Assembly: GCA_023014335.1 (NCBI GenBank)
Contig: JAECYW010000036.1
Location: 248,001-312,000 of the forward strand
Direction of reading: 5' to 3'
Length of the DNA stretch: 64,000 nucleotides
From: Galerina marginata
Lineage: Eukaryota > Basidiomycota > Agaricomycetes > Agaricales > Galerinaceae
In this document: in pieces, positions 1 through 10,899 of the stretch
How positions within the stretch are numbered: the stretch's first letter is position 1
Layout: each line of letters opens with the position of its first letter
The notes under the pieces: model-generated
Told to the model about the DNA's origin: nothing
What the model saw: the letters and a program-made list of their open reading frames with translations, nothing else
The model's database searches: none
Position numbers and translations under genes: made by a program

Positions 1-68
1 CTTTCTCTCCCCCCTATCCTCGTCTTTGTCTTTTCAAACCTAAACTAACCTAACCCCACCTTTCTTAG
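1..68 (+). other. 3' end of an intron cut by the window edge
   Basis: The first 68 bases are pyrimidine-rich, contain a branch-point-like CTAAC twice (about 43-53) and end in TTCTTAG at 62-68. The inverted paralogue has the same junction at 53771 (CCCACCAG before GACCCAAC), preceded by related sequence. This supports reading the window as starting inside an intron of the large PH-domain gene rather than upstream of it. The donor lies outside the window. Confidence 0.7.
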
Positions 69-3000
69 GACCCAACCCCAACACACCGCCTCCCGCTCTC
101 CTCCCTCCTCTCCCTGCGCGACGCGAGCCACCTCGCAAACTCTGTACGCTCCAAGTCGTCCTATCGAAGCGGCCCGTCATCCGTGTCCAGCCGTGCAAGG
201 AGCAAGACGTCGTCCCACCGCCCCAGCGAACGCGAACGCGATCGAGAGCACAGAAGAAGCACGTCTGCTCCTCGAAGCAGCACGTCGACTGCTAAAGACC
301 CACGCCGCCAGCCGCGGGAGGATGACGTGGGCGTGGGGGTGTCGACGATGCCGCCTGTACCGGGCAGCTCGCGGACGAGGGGCGGCACAGATGTTGATGA
401 TGATCGGTATCTGCGTCCGCCGGGGCTCGCTTCTACTCCTGCGTCTACATCTGGGCTTACGGAGGCGGAACGACGGGCACGCGAGGTGGAGCGGGAGAAG
501 CAAAGGGAGAGGCAGCGAGAACGGGAGAAGGAAAGGGAGCGCGAACGGGAGAAGGAGAGGCAGAGGCGAAGACGGAGAGAGCAGGAGGAGAAGGAGCTGG
601 AGTATTTGAGGCGGTGGGACGATATTGGGATTTCGTTTGGGAAGAAGAAGGACAAGGACAAGGATAAGGGGAAGGGGAAAGAGAAGGAGGGCGAACGGAC
701 TAGGGATAAGGGCAAGGAGAAGGAGCGGGGTACGAGCTCGCGTCACGATAAAGACCGAGAGCGAGAGCGGCGGGATAGGGAGAAGGAGAGGAAGCAAGGG
801 CAGAGCCAGGGGAAGCCGCGGGAGGACGTCGACGCAAACGAGCGGGAGCGAGAGAGGGAACGGCAGAAAGAGAAGGAGCGAGAACGCGAACGCGAGCGAG
901 AGCGGGAACGAGAACGTCAACGTCAACGCGACTCTGAACGCGAACGCGAACGGGACAAGGAGAAAGCACGTCAAAACGAACGCACCTACATCCCGTCGTC
1001 GCGCGAAGAGGCAGAAGCTGCAGGGATGAAAATCGTCTGCGCAAAATTCAAGAGCTCACGGCCTTGGGAGCGAGACGAGCTCGAGCTCAAGGAGAAGGCG
1101 GACAGGGAGAAGGTGCTCAAGTACACCAGCACCGGACCCAGTTTGGCTGGCGAGCCTGCCCCTCCTCCACCCCCCGTCGTCAACGAGCTGGACCCGCATT
1201 CCCTGAGGAGCGTCGGCTCCGAGGAATCTGGGCTGAACCTTCATCGAGGTCAACCCGTCAACCCGCCCCCGAGGAAGGCCAGCCTACCCGCCCTCGTTGG
1301 ACTGGGTAAATTGGGCTCTGCACCCTCGATCTCGATGAGTTCACCTGCCACGTCGAGCGTAGCGATCCACTCGGGCGCGACTGCTGCTACCGCGAGCAGC
1401 AGCACCATGGTGTCAACATCAACGCCCAAGTTTATGGGCGGACTATTCGGGAAGAGCAGTGGTGGGGGCGGTACGAGCGACAAAGACGGCCCCGTTGACA
1501 AGGAGGAGAGGAAGCGAGAGGAGAAAGAGAGGAAAGCGAGGGAGAAAGAGACGAAGGCGCTCGAGAAGGAGCGAGAGAAGGAGAAGAAGGCGCAGGATAA
1601 AGCGAAGAAGAAGGATGAGACGGGGGACGAGGAGGATTATGGAGTTGGGAGTGGTTTGAGTTGGAAGTTGGGGAAGCGGCGGGTGGGGGTGAGGAGGGAT
1701 GATAGGGAGAGGGTGCAGAAGGAGCGGGGGGCGTCGTTGGACGTTCAACCGGTTTCTGCGGTTGCCTTAGCGCCTTCGGGGTCGACGATTTTACAGGAAA
1801 TGTCGCCACGTCAGTACCACCAGCACCAGGAGGACGGGCACTCGAATTTTAGGTCGACTTCCATCCTGACAGCTGACACCGGAAGCACCTTCAACGACGA
1901 CGACGGCACTTCCAGTATGCACGCTCAGAGTCTCCTCATCGCTGACGATCGTTCCATCGCCCCCTCCTCTATTGGCAGACCCAAATTAACGCTATCACCC
2001 ATAATGGACGCAACACCCGCCGACGAACAGGACCCAATATCCGCCGTCGCTCCTAACGAAGCCTTACCCCTCCCTCCTGGCCTCGCCCAAACCCAAGACG
2101 AGCCTCAGAGCGACTCGAACTCGTCGTCTCTCAGCTTATCGTCCCCCGTGTTCGCGCATAGCACCGACTCGGGCGAGAGCGGGGACGAGTTTGATAACGA
2201 GGGGCGCGGGCTTCTGCAGGGAGGGGGAAAACCGCGAAGCAGAAGGGCGGAGAGAGGCGGGTATCGGTATGGGGGGTATCAGCATCATCCGCGCCAGATC
2301 GGTGGGGAGGGGGGCAAGGGGTCGATGACAGATGAGAAGACAGAAAGTGGGAAGAACCGTGCCCCGGCTTCTGCTGTTAAGGAGGGGAGCAGTCGGGGGC
2401 ATGAGTCAGACACGAAGAGTAAGACGGATAGGGAGGAAGTTGGAACTGGGTCTGGGCGTGAACGCGGGGTGTACGCGCAGGAGCATCAGCACCAACACCC
2501 ACCGCGTCAGCAGCAGCCGTCGCAGCACCGACGCGATGAGCGCGAAAGAGAGAGGAAGAGGCGGGAAGATGAAAGAGGCGAATGGATCGTGCTCGACATG
2601 GGCAATGATCATGGTAAGTTTTTTTCTAATCTTCGTTTCAATTGTAATTATGATTTACTAACTACGTTTCTCGGTTATCTACAGCTTTCAACAGTATCCT
2701 ACGGATCTTCCATCGCTACTTCTCGCAACCTCTAACGTCAACATTTGTTCCTTCCTCGATTACGGGCCTGCCTACGCCGTCGTCGATGGTGACGACCCAC
2801 TCTCAATCGCAGGCTGGATCTCGCTCAAATTCTCATTCAAACCTGCCGACGCAGCCTAATAGCCCTACGTCAGCCTACCCAAACTCACCTATCCAGAGCA
2901 CGTTCTGGTCGTCGACAACGCTTCCCGTCTCAAGCTTGGCATCCAGCTCGAATACAAAGATCACCGCAGCTACACCTGGCTCCGATGCAGACGACGAGGA

Positions 3001-6000
3001 CTATGGCAGTTCGTTAGCCAACAGCTCCCTGCAGGCGAGCAGAACTCAAGACGTCAAACCTACCCATCCATCCGTTCTCTCGCTTGACACGCCCAAACCA
3101 AAACCTATCAAAAACCCCTCGTTATCACTATCACTATCACTCCCGCTAGCCCCTGCCCTTCCCTACCCGGAATGGCGCACCGAGATCGTGCAGCGTGCAC
3201 GAAGGCACGGGATGCGAGAGGCGGGGAGGCCTTTGGATCTTGCGCAGAATGGGTGGCGCACGGAGTTTGAGTGGGTCGAGGAGAAGAGGAGGGAGAGGAT
3301 GGTGTTGAGAGTCGATGCGAGGCAGGTTGGGTGGGGTGTTGGAGGTGTGGATGAGGATGAGGACGGGGAGCCGGTGGAAGGTGTTGCTGGTTCTGATGGA
3401 AAAGGAGAGGGTGTCGCTGGCGAGGAAGAATGGTCGGCTTTGGGTCTGGAGGAGCAGAGACGGATGAGCCAGGTCTCGCATGTGTCAACTATCAATGCGG
3501 TTCGCATGAACGCCGCCGCTGGTGCTCGTTCGTTCAACCAACCCGGCGAGCATACGCCCTCCCTTCCATCCACCCCTCTCGACGTCACGGAAGAATGGGT
3601 CGACGCACGAGAAACCCCGTCTTTAGACGATCACGACGGCGACTCAGCGGGCGGTTATGCCGACGACGACTACGACCCCGAGCCAGGGTACGGGTACTCG
3701 TATGCGTACGGGCACGAAGATGAGGAAGACGCGTTGGCGCAGGGTATGGAATCGTTATTGGAGGACGGGGATAGCGATGAGGGCGAGAGGAGCGAGACTG
3801 AGTGGGTGGCGTGGTTGACAGATCTGCCGAGGCAGGTGGAGGTTAGGAAGCAGCAGGCGTTGGAGGCTGAGAGAAGGAAGGAGGTAGACCGGGAGAACGC
3901 CAGGGCGAAGAAGAGGGTGAAGGAGGAGAGGGCGGATGTTACGAGAGAGCAGGGTTCGTCGGGAGGGCCTCAGTTGTCGCCTATGGTTTTCGGAAACCCG
4001 TTTGCGGAGCAGCAGGCGCAAGCTCAGGCGGAAGCGCAAGAAGAAACCCCACGGACGTCGCTTTCAGCATCACTTGAACCGAACGTAGTCATCGTGGAAC
4101 ACACAAGCACCTCGACGACTCCTTCCCGCGGCGCCCATCAACCAGCCACGCAGGAAGAAGAAAGGCAACTCGTTATCGATTCGAGAAGGCGATTCGAACC
4201 AAGCGCACGCTCATACGCTCAGCCTCTGCCAGCTCTTCCGCCAGCAGCTTCGATGCTGCATTCAAGTTCGGCGGACCTGCTCCCTTTCGGATCAAGGGAG
4301 AGTCTGCAGTTACACCGCCAGCACAGTCACCTCATGGGCGTCGACAGCGCCGCTGGCAGGGCCAGCATAGCCTCTACCCAACCTTCCTCATTCTCCTACA
4401 CCCCCGCCCAGGTGCACGTCCTCTCAGAGACGCGAGTTCGCGTTTCGAGCACTGGCTCTTCTCTCCCTCCTCGGATGCGTGACCGTCACCGTGACCGTGA
4501 TGTTCATAGGACACCAAGTCGCAATACCCTCTCTTCGCCATCGTCGTCTGACTCGTTGGCTGTGGCTCTTCCTACGCGCGGTGGTGATGCGAGGGGTGGT
4601 AATGAAGGTTTTAGTGCTGCTGTTTCGCCCCTTGACGTCAATTTACCTGCGAGTTCGACACTTCGAGGAGATCATCCCATTTCGCCCGTGGATAGTGATG
4701 GGTATGGGTATGGCTCGGGGAATCAGCACACAGATGCGCCATCGTCTTCGACTACGCCCCCTTCAGCTACTGGATATTCGAATTCTCATCCTAGGATTAC
4801 TCAAGCTCATCGACGAACTCATTCAAGGTCGACATCGGGGTCTTTACCAGGCATTGACACGATGGAACCGCCAATTTCAACTTCACTGCCTCCTACATCT
4901 CGTATGTCGAGGTTATATCATTCGACTTCCATGCCTCTAGCCGCAGCTGCCTCTGCTGTCGCCCCTCTCGGACCTGGTGGAAGTGGAAGTGGTTCCGTAC
5001 CTTCTTCGCCTCCTCGTTCGCCTATGCCTGTGGGCACGGGTACGCCGATGCAAGTCCCGCGATCCTCACTCGCTTCCGTATCCACAGCGACCTCCTCGTC
5101 CACTTCGGCTGCGAATGCTCCGCCTGCTGCTTCTGCCTCCGCGTCGACTTCAACGTCAACTACGACCAAAACCTCCGCACTCCCAGTCGCGATGTCAATC
5201 CTGACTCAAGCCCAAATCCATCAAATCGAGTCAGAAACCGAGATGATGCTCCAAAGCGGGAAGTCCAGTCTAGCCTCAGGCTCACAGCTACCCATGCCCA
5301 CGTCTCCGCCACACCACCCGCCTACGTCATTCATCCCGATGCCCATACCCCGCCGTTCGAGTTCTGCTGGTATGTCAATCGCGTCCACGTCTGGCTCGCC
5401 TCCGTCGTCGGGCGCGATGGCAGTAGCTGCGGCTGCGTCTGTCGGTGTTGGTGGGTCGTTAGGGAGGTCCTCGAGTGTGATTAGCAAGGTGTCAGTTGGA
5501 GGTGCGGGTGCGGGTGGAGGAGGAGGAAGCGGAAGCGGAGGAGAGAGGCATGAGAGAGGGGTGTTGAGGAAGCGTTTGAGTGATTTGGGGAAGCACGTTA
5601 GCGGGGGTGGGGGTAATGAGGGGAAGGACGGAGAGAGCAGCCCGCCGTCGAAGTTGGTGAAACCGAGGCCGAAGCTATCCCTTCCTGGGCTGGGAAGTGG
5701 GAGTTCGTCGACTCAGGCGAGTCAACATCAGCATGCTGTCGAAATACATTCGCCTACGTATCATCGTCAGGGGATGAGGAGCCCAACTACGAGCACCGCG
5801 TCATCACATCCTTACACCGGAGCATCAGCGTCAGGGTCAGGTTCTGTCGGCGGCAGCGCCAACGCGAATGCCAGCGGAAGTGGGGCTATGAATGCGAGCA
5901 CGATGGCTTCAGCCAAAGCTCTTCTTCGACGAGTTCGCTCAGGCTCGAGTTTACGTATGGATATGCACCCCGAGGAGAGGGAAAGTTTGATGAACACCCC

Positions 6001-6229
6001 GCCTGTACCGTTATCCCCGACGAACGCTACTATGACGATGGCGTCTGCTGCTGCGATGAGCGATCGAGAACGGGAGAAAGAGAAGGAGAAGGAGAGAGGC
6101 AGGGAGGGAAGTCGGGGGCGGGAGATGTCGCCTGGTCCAACGACGGGGAAGAAAACTATGAAGAAGGGCGCGATGGAGCGGATCGTGAGGGGTTTGGATT
6201 CCGCGTTGGAGTTTGTGGAAGGAAAATGA
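69..6229 (+). CDS. Large PH-domain-like protein with R/E/K-rich insert, 5'-partial (copy 1)
   Basis: Two visible exons, 69-2613 and 2685-6229, are joined by a 71-bp GTAAGT...CTACAG intron and give one continuous frame of about 2030 codons. The exon from 69 starts DPTPTHRLPLSSL, which looks like the middle of a PH fold. It continues as a long charged region rich in RE, KE and RD repeats (about 480-1010 and 1500-1640). Later come KIVCAKFKS (about 1030) and, across the splice, GEWIVLDMGNDH followed by AFNSILRIF, which resemble the last strand and C-terminal helix of a PH domain. The C-terminal 1100 residues are Ser/Thr/Pro/Gly-rich and probably disordered, with short conserved islands. No ATG is available because the 5' exons are outside the window; GTG 183 is not a start. 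An inverted decayed paralogue lies at 50.8-56.6 kb and supplies the missing upstream domain. The PH assignment is inference from motif pattern; function is unknown, possibly cortical or lipid-binding scaffold. Confidence 0.75.
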
Positions 6230-7458
6230 AGCGGGTGGAGGTGGATAGTTCGTATGTTGGTTATTTCGTTGTTTTCTTCTTGGTCTTTTTTTTTTCGTTC
6301 TGGGTTGCATCATTTCTTTATTTCCTTGTTCTCGTTCTTTCGCCCTCTTTACCCCCATGCCATTTCGACTCTTGTTTCGATTTAAATACCTACAGCTTCT
6401 ACTAATCGTGTTGTACCACCCCCTCGACAACAAAGAAAAACGCCCCTTGTATATTTATTTGACTCGTCTTTTTCTGTACTTGTTAACATACACTCTCATG
6501 TATAGAACAATAAAATCCCATCTTTCTCTTCGTCAACCGCGATAACGAGCTCGCCACGCCCCACGCCCCAGCACGCTGTCCAGCAACACAAAAGCATACG
6601 ACAGATGATGATCCTTTCAATCTTCCTAAAACAGTAAATCTGGCCCACCACACCGACGCGGGTGCACATGACGAACGCGTGTCATTCGAAAAATTTACCG
6701 TGTCGTCCATCATAGGCAATTTTCCTGTTTTATCGCTGCATCGATCCCTCACTTCTCGGCAGGTACACTTCTAACGACATCTAACGAGAATAGATAGGGT
6801 ACCTCTTTGACAGAGGAAGAGAACTGTCGGAGCTGCCTCGGTGGTATATCGTACGGGTTCTGGGAAAAAGATAACGGAAAATGGCCTCGAGATCGGACCA
6901 TTCCACCCTGACCTGCCTGACGTGCACACCGTTGGATTTAGGATCAACAACCAACGGACACGAGGCCGATGAAACCAGGGGCCCTGAGTGTGGACTCGCA
7001 GCCACTGATAATTCTTCCCTCTCTCTTTCCTCGTCTTTTCTTTCCCCCCTTCTCCTCTCCCGCCTCCGACGCCCTTCGTTTGGGCCCTTTTCCCCTCTTC
7101 TCCGCTTCATTTCTCGTTTCCATTTACGACCCTTACGACTAGGAATTGTTTCACGCCCCGTCATATCGGTAAGTTCACGTTGCTTCTCGACACCGGAACA
7201 CAAGGCTTATCCGATTTTACGACACAGTTCATTTTGGAATCATAGACTTGAAGTCTGCAGCTGGTCGTGCGCCAATCTATAGAGGATCATAGATATCTCT
7301 GCCCACCGGAGCAGGTTTCGGAGCCCATCGTCATTCCGCACCGCCGCCACGCACCGCTCCACGCACCCATTTTGTTAATTCTTTTCGGGTACTGGAGCTT
7401 TGCTTGATCTCTCGTTTGTTGGACGACGACCCCTTCCACTGCGGATAACGATCCCTCG
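6230..7458. other. Intergenic region: 3' UTR and upstream region of next gene
   Basis: About 1.2 kb between two plus-strand genes. The first 300 bp are a likely 3' UTR. 7010-7100 is strongly pyrimidine-rich on the plus strand (CTCTCTTTCC runs), as is common upstream of fungal transcription starts. A 133-codon open frame at 6881-7282 has no recognisable composition or motif and is not called. Confidence 0.5.
6509..6514 (+). terminator. Candidate polyadenylation signal
   Basis: AATAAA lies 280 bp after the TGA of the large PH-like gene, in an AT-rich 3' flank. This is a plausible distance for a fungal 3' UTR; no cleavage site can be seen. Confidence 0.4.
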
Positions 7459-9210
7459 ATGCCCTATTATTCCCCAACTGCCACAGCTCTACACCGAAAG
7501 TCACCCCCTACGTGCACGTTGTCGCTGGCGCATGTCTCCGCGTCCAAATTCCGCTCGCAAGCCAAGAGCTCCTTCACGGTCAAGAACGCTGGCCTGAATC
7601 TCGACACGATGCAGGTCGAGCTGCAGGTCGACTTTTCATCTGTCATTACCGTTCCAGTCCAAGTTCAAGCTTCCGAGTCGAATTCGTCGGTGCGGAGGTC
7701 CAAGAGCAGGAAACGTGTCCATACGAAGAGGAACGATATCAACGTTATCCCTTTTCCGAAATCCGTATCGCCACCTCTCTCTCCAGTTTCCGACTCGTCA
7801 TCATCGTCACTTCTTTATTCGTCTGATGGTTCTAATTATTCTTCAACTTCAAACGGTTCTTCAAGCCCGCCTGCGCCTCACGTCCTTCTGCGCTCCACCA
7901 ATGCTGGCCCACCTCCCCACACCAAGCCGGCTGCTGCTGCCCAGCGAGCGAGGAAGGGAAATGTCAAGGCTTCTGGATCAATTTCGTTACGATCTTCCCA
8001 TTCATTGTCTGCGAGAATTTCTTCCACTTCGCCTTCCCGTCTTTCTTCAACACAACCCCCTTCATCGTCACGGAGCCCAACCGCTGACCATATGCCCCTG
8101 CGGCCCTCGTCGCCGACACCCCATTCTCCGACTCAAGTGCCGCTGCTGAACAAGAAGCAGCAGCTGAAGAACGACGAGTGTTTCGACCCACCTCCGTACT
8201 CCCTACCCCCGCCACCTTATTCCGCGTCTCCTGACCTTCAAGTTTCGTCGGAGCCCAAGGCTACACGACCCCTGCCTGCACCTGCGCCGCTCGCTTCCTC
8301 GCCTCCTAAGTCCTCCCGCATACCCATCGTCATGCCCTCGCCACTGCCTCATTCCCAAACACGCCGTCCTCGCGTGTCAGGATCTGAGCTCAAAACGCTC
8401 CTTTACCTCTATCGTACCATCATGTGCGGTGTGGAGCGACGCCACAGGTTGGATTCGAGCCAGAAGCAGCCCTCTTCCGAGGCCTCGACGCCTAGTACCA
8501 GCCCTGGCCGCAGTTCAGGGAATCATTTCGCCCGCTTTCCCCTGGTCGAAGAGGACGAGGACGACGATGACCAGCTCATCTTCACCGGCCCCCAGCGGGC
8601 TGCTCGACGGCTCTCAAAATCTCCTGCTGAGCACGCCGCAAACTTTGACGTGCAGGACACCGTGCTCGCCATCAAGTTGCGGCTGTTCCTGAAGGAGCAG
8701 GGGGTTACGGAGGACGAACTCGCCATTCAGCTCGATGCTGAAGAGGAAGAGGAGATAATTTTGGTCGAGTCGAACACGGCTAGCGCGTCCCCGGTGGATG
8801 CAAGTGTCCAGGTTGACGCCGCTGCTGCTGTTCCTCCCGTTTTTGCCTCTCCTTCTCCCCTTCCTATGCTCGTCGTTGGAGCTGGTGATCGCCCCATCCG
8901 ATCGTCTCCTCCACCTCTGTCTCCCGTTCCTCAGACGAAACCGTTTGGTATCCCATCCGCATCGTACATGATCGCGCTTTTGAAGATGCGGAACAAGCAG
9001 TTCCCCGCCAGGAAGCGTTTCGGGGTCGTCAACGACAGCAGCAGCTCCAGCAGCAAGGGCGTGTCAGGGAGAGGAAGGCGCAGCGGACTGAACGTGTGCT
9101 CATGGGTCGCAGATGCCGAGGTGGATGAGAATGGTGCTGGCTTGACGGTGGTGAAGGAAGTTGAGGAGGAGTTTGATTGTGATTCGTTAGTGGACTGGTA
9201 CAATTACTGA
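7459..9210 (+). CDS. Hypothetical Ser/Pro-rich protein, 583 aa
   Basis: A single open frame of 583 codons without introns, ending TGA after a conserved-looking acidic tail (VDWYNY). The composition is low complexity: Ser/Pro-rich from about residue 60 to 300, with PPPYS-type motifs near 245-260 that could bind WW or SH3 domains. A short ordered stretch follows (SGSELKTLLYLYRTIMCGVE, about 310-330), then an acidic block (EEDEDDDD, about 370), a helical segment (VLAIKLRLFLKEQGVTEDEL, about 410-430) and a C-terminal basic patch (KMRNKQFPARKRFG). There is no signal peptide and no transmembrane segment. ATG 7459 is the first Met, but the Met at 7609 (MQVELQVDFSS) is an alternative start if the upstream part is leader. 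I do not recognise the family; it is probably a fungus-specific regulatory or scaffold protein. The frame is undamaged and codon use looks normal, so it is likely expressed. Confidence 0.7.
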   Translation: MPYYSPTATALHRKSPPTCTLSLAHVSASKFRSQAKSSFTVKNAGLNLDTMQVELQVDFSSVITVPVQVQASESNSSVRRSKSRKRVHTKRNDINVIPFPKSVSPPLSPVSDSSSSSLLYSSDGSNYSSTSNGSSSPPAPHVLLRSTNAGPPPHTKPAAAAQRARKGNVKASGSISLRSSHSLSARISSTSPSRLSSTQPPSSSRSPTADHMPLRPSSPTPHSPTQVPLLNKKQQLKNDECFDPPPYSLPPPPYSASPDLQVSSEPKATRPLPAPAPLASSPPKSSRIPIVMPSPLPHSQTRRPRVSGSELKTLLYLYRTIMCGVERRHRLDSSQKQPSSEASTPSTSPGRSSGNHFARFPLVEEDEDDDDQLIFTGPQRAARRLSKSPAEHAANFDVQDTVLAIKLRLFLKEQGVTEDELAIQLDAEEEEEIILVESNTASASPVDASVQVDAAAAVPPVFASPSPLPMLVVGAGDRPIRSSPPPLSPVPQTKPFGIPSASYMIALLKMRNKQFPARKRFGVVNDSSSSSSKGVSGRGRRSGLNVCSWVADAEVDENGAGLTVVKEVEEEFDCDSLVDWYNY

Positions 9211-9230
9211 TCGCCGCGATCAGGAGCTTG

Positions 9231-9293
9231 GTAAGTCGCCTAATCTTTTTGTCAATGATTGCGTTATACTGATGACTTTACCTCTCACTTTAG
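9231..9293 (+). other. Intron in the 3' UTR of the 7.5-9.2 kb gene
   Basis: GTAAGT at 9231 and CTTTAG ending at 9293 bound a 63-bp intron typical of this window. The donor lies 20 nt after the stop codon, so the exon junction is close enough to the stop that nonsense-mediated decay would not be expected under the usual 50-nt rule (established for animals, less clear in fungi). Confidence 0.5.
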
Positions 9294-10899
9294 GTTCAAT
9301 CTCCTCTCGGCAGCCAGTCCACTCCCCATCTTTTACCGTTTGTTTGTTTGCTATCTCGTTGACAGGCACCGTGGCCAGCGACTGGATTCGAAGTTGTTCC
9401 TTTCTCCGCCTTGACTGGCGTCGAGATTGAGAGGCTTCTCGAGTCGTCGCACGTCTACTTTCCTTGATACGATTTTCTTTTCCTTTTCCCAACTAATGCG
9501 TCGCGCCTTCTCTCTACCTTCCTCTTCTTGCGTCGCATCCGCTTAATTTTTTCCCCTGGCTTTTCGCTCTCGTTTCAGCTACTTCTGCATTGCCTCTCGC
9601 GGCGACGCCGCTCTCTGCTCCTCCTCCTCTTTCGAGTCTGAGTCGAGTTCGAGTTCACGGGGAGTGCTGCTCGCCCCAATCAAAGAAAAAAGAAACATCC
9701 ACTCTCTATCACATCACACCAACTGCAAAACCCGTTACCTCACCTTACACACCCGTCTCGACGACGTCATTTACGACATCCAACACCTGCGCTTGCCGCA
9801 CCTCTTACAACGATTAATACCACTCATGCTCGCGCCCGTTATAAGAGGCTGCTTGAGCGATGGCTCTTACGATCTGGGATCAATCTCGATTCACATTGAC
9901 GACGACATACCTCATACATACATCATACATACCCTGATACCTCATCCACACATACCGTATCGCACCGCATCGCAATAGCATCCATCTTTCCCGCATTGTT
10001 CTTGCATCCTCGTCGTCGTATTGCTTTCCTTATATGACATAAACCTTCAGCACGGGCTTCAGGTCAGGTAGCCGTGCATTTACACACTTCTACGTCGTGT
10101 TGACCACCAATCACTGTACCTACCTGCTTTGGCGAATTGATCGTCGCCGAATAAAATTGTTCTAACTTCTAAGTGTTGTGCAGATCCTTTTCCTTGGAGT
10201 AAAAGCCAGATATACATGCTCCTTATGCCTCAACACCCAACGGCGCCACCTGTATAAATGCTGGGAACGGAAAAGCAGGTTCTTGGCTTGCGCTCTGCGT
10301 CCGTAGTTGAAATATTTCCACATATTTATAATGGCGCACTTACCACAAATCAGCTCCTCAAGGTGCATGGCGTATGACGGCGACTGGGAGGTCCCATATA
10401 CCTGCTATTGTCGAAAAATAAACCCCTCTGAAGAATGGAATAGTTTTCGCCTTACTGTCAATTGATGATTTTAAGATGAATACGGCTTCCTGGGCTACGC
10501 TGCCCTTTCCTCGCGATTTTCTAGGTGTGCCTAATATTTATATCGCTCTCAGAGTATCAGGTACCTGCCACTGGTTTCGAATGCCTTGGCTGTTGGAATA
10601 CAGTACTTACGAAATTCTGCACTGATCGACCTGGTTGACTCTTCGAAATTTAAATAGTTCGAAATTTAAATAGAACACGCCAATTTCAGATGGGTCAGTG
10701 GACGGCTGAAAGTTCACGAACTTTTAGACTCAAGACCGCTAGGGACGAGATTGAAAGAAGTGGCCCAGCCACTAGATAGCTATTTAATCGTCAAGGAAAT
10801 AGTTCAACAAACTATAAGAATACTGAACAACTACGTGGGTTCAGGCGAAGTCAAAGTCCACAAAGCAGAAATCCTTCATCATGTGAGTATATTTAACGT
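9294..10899. other. Intergenic region, no gene seen
   Basis: The 3' UTR of the preceding gene probably ends before 9850. The rest is AT-balanced sequence with short frames only. It contains the 16-bp tandem duplication listed separately. Confidence 0.5.
10642..10673 (+). repeat. Perfect 16-bp tandem duplication
   Basis: TTCGAAATTTAAATAG occurs twice in immediate succession (10642-10657 and 10658-10673). The unit contains the palindromes TTCGAA and ATTTAAAT. It could be a replication slippage product or a transposon footprint. Confidence 0.85.

Noticed and set aside
161..1044. Long minus-strand and alternate-frame open frames over the charged region of the first gene
   Set aside because: They are Leu/Ser/Arg-rich shadows of RE/KE/GA-type codon repeats (GAGCGCGAA and the like) in the real frame; splicing and paralogy support only the plus frame.
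2687..2875. Alternative reading after the first intron (FQQYPTDLPSLL..), which is also visible in copy 2
   Set aside because: Its similarity between the copies is explained by shared ancestry; it hits TAA TAG in copy 1, while the other phase joins exon 1 to the 1147-codon frame without stops.
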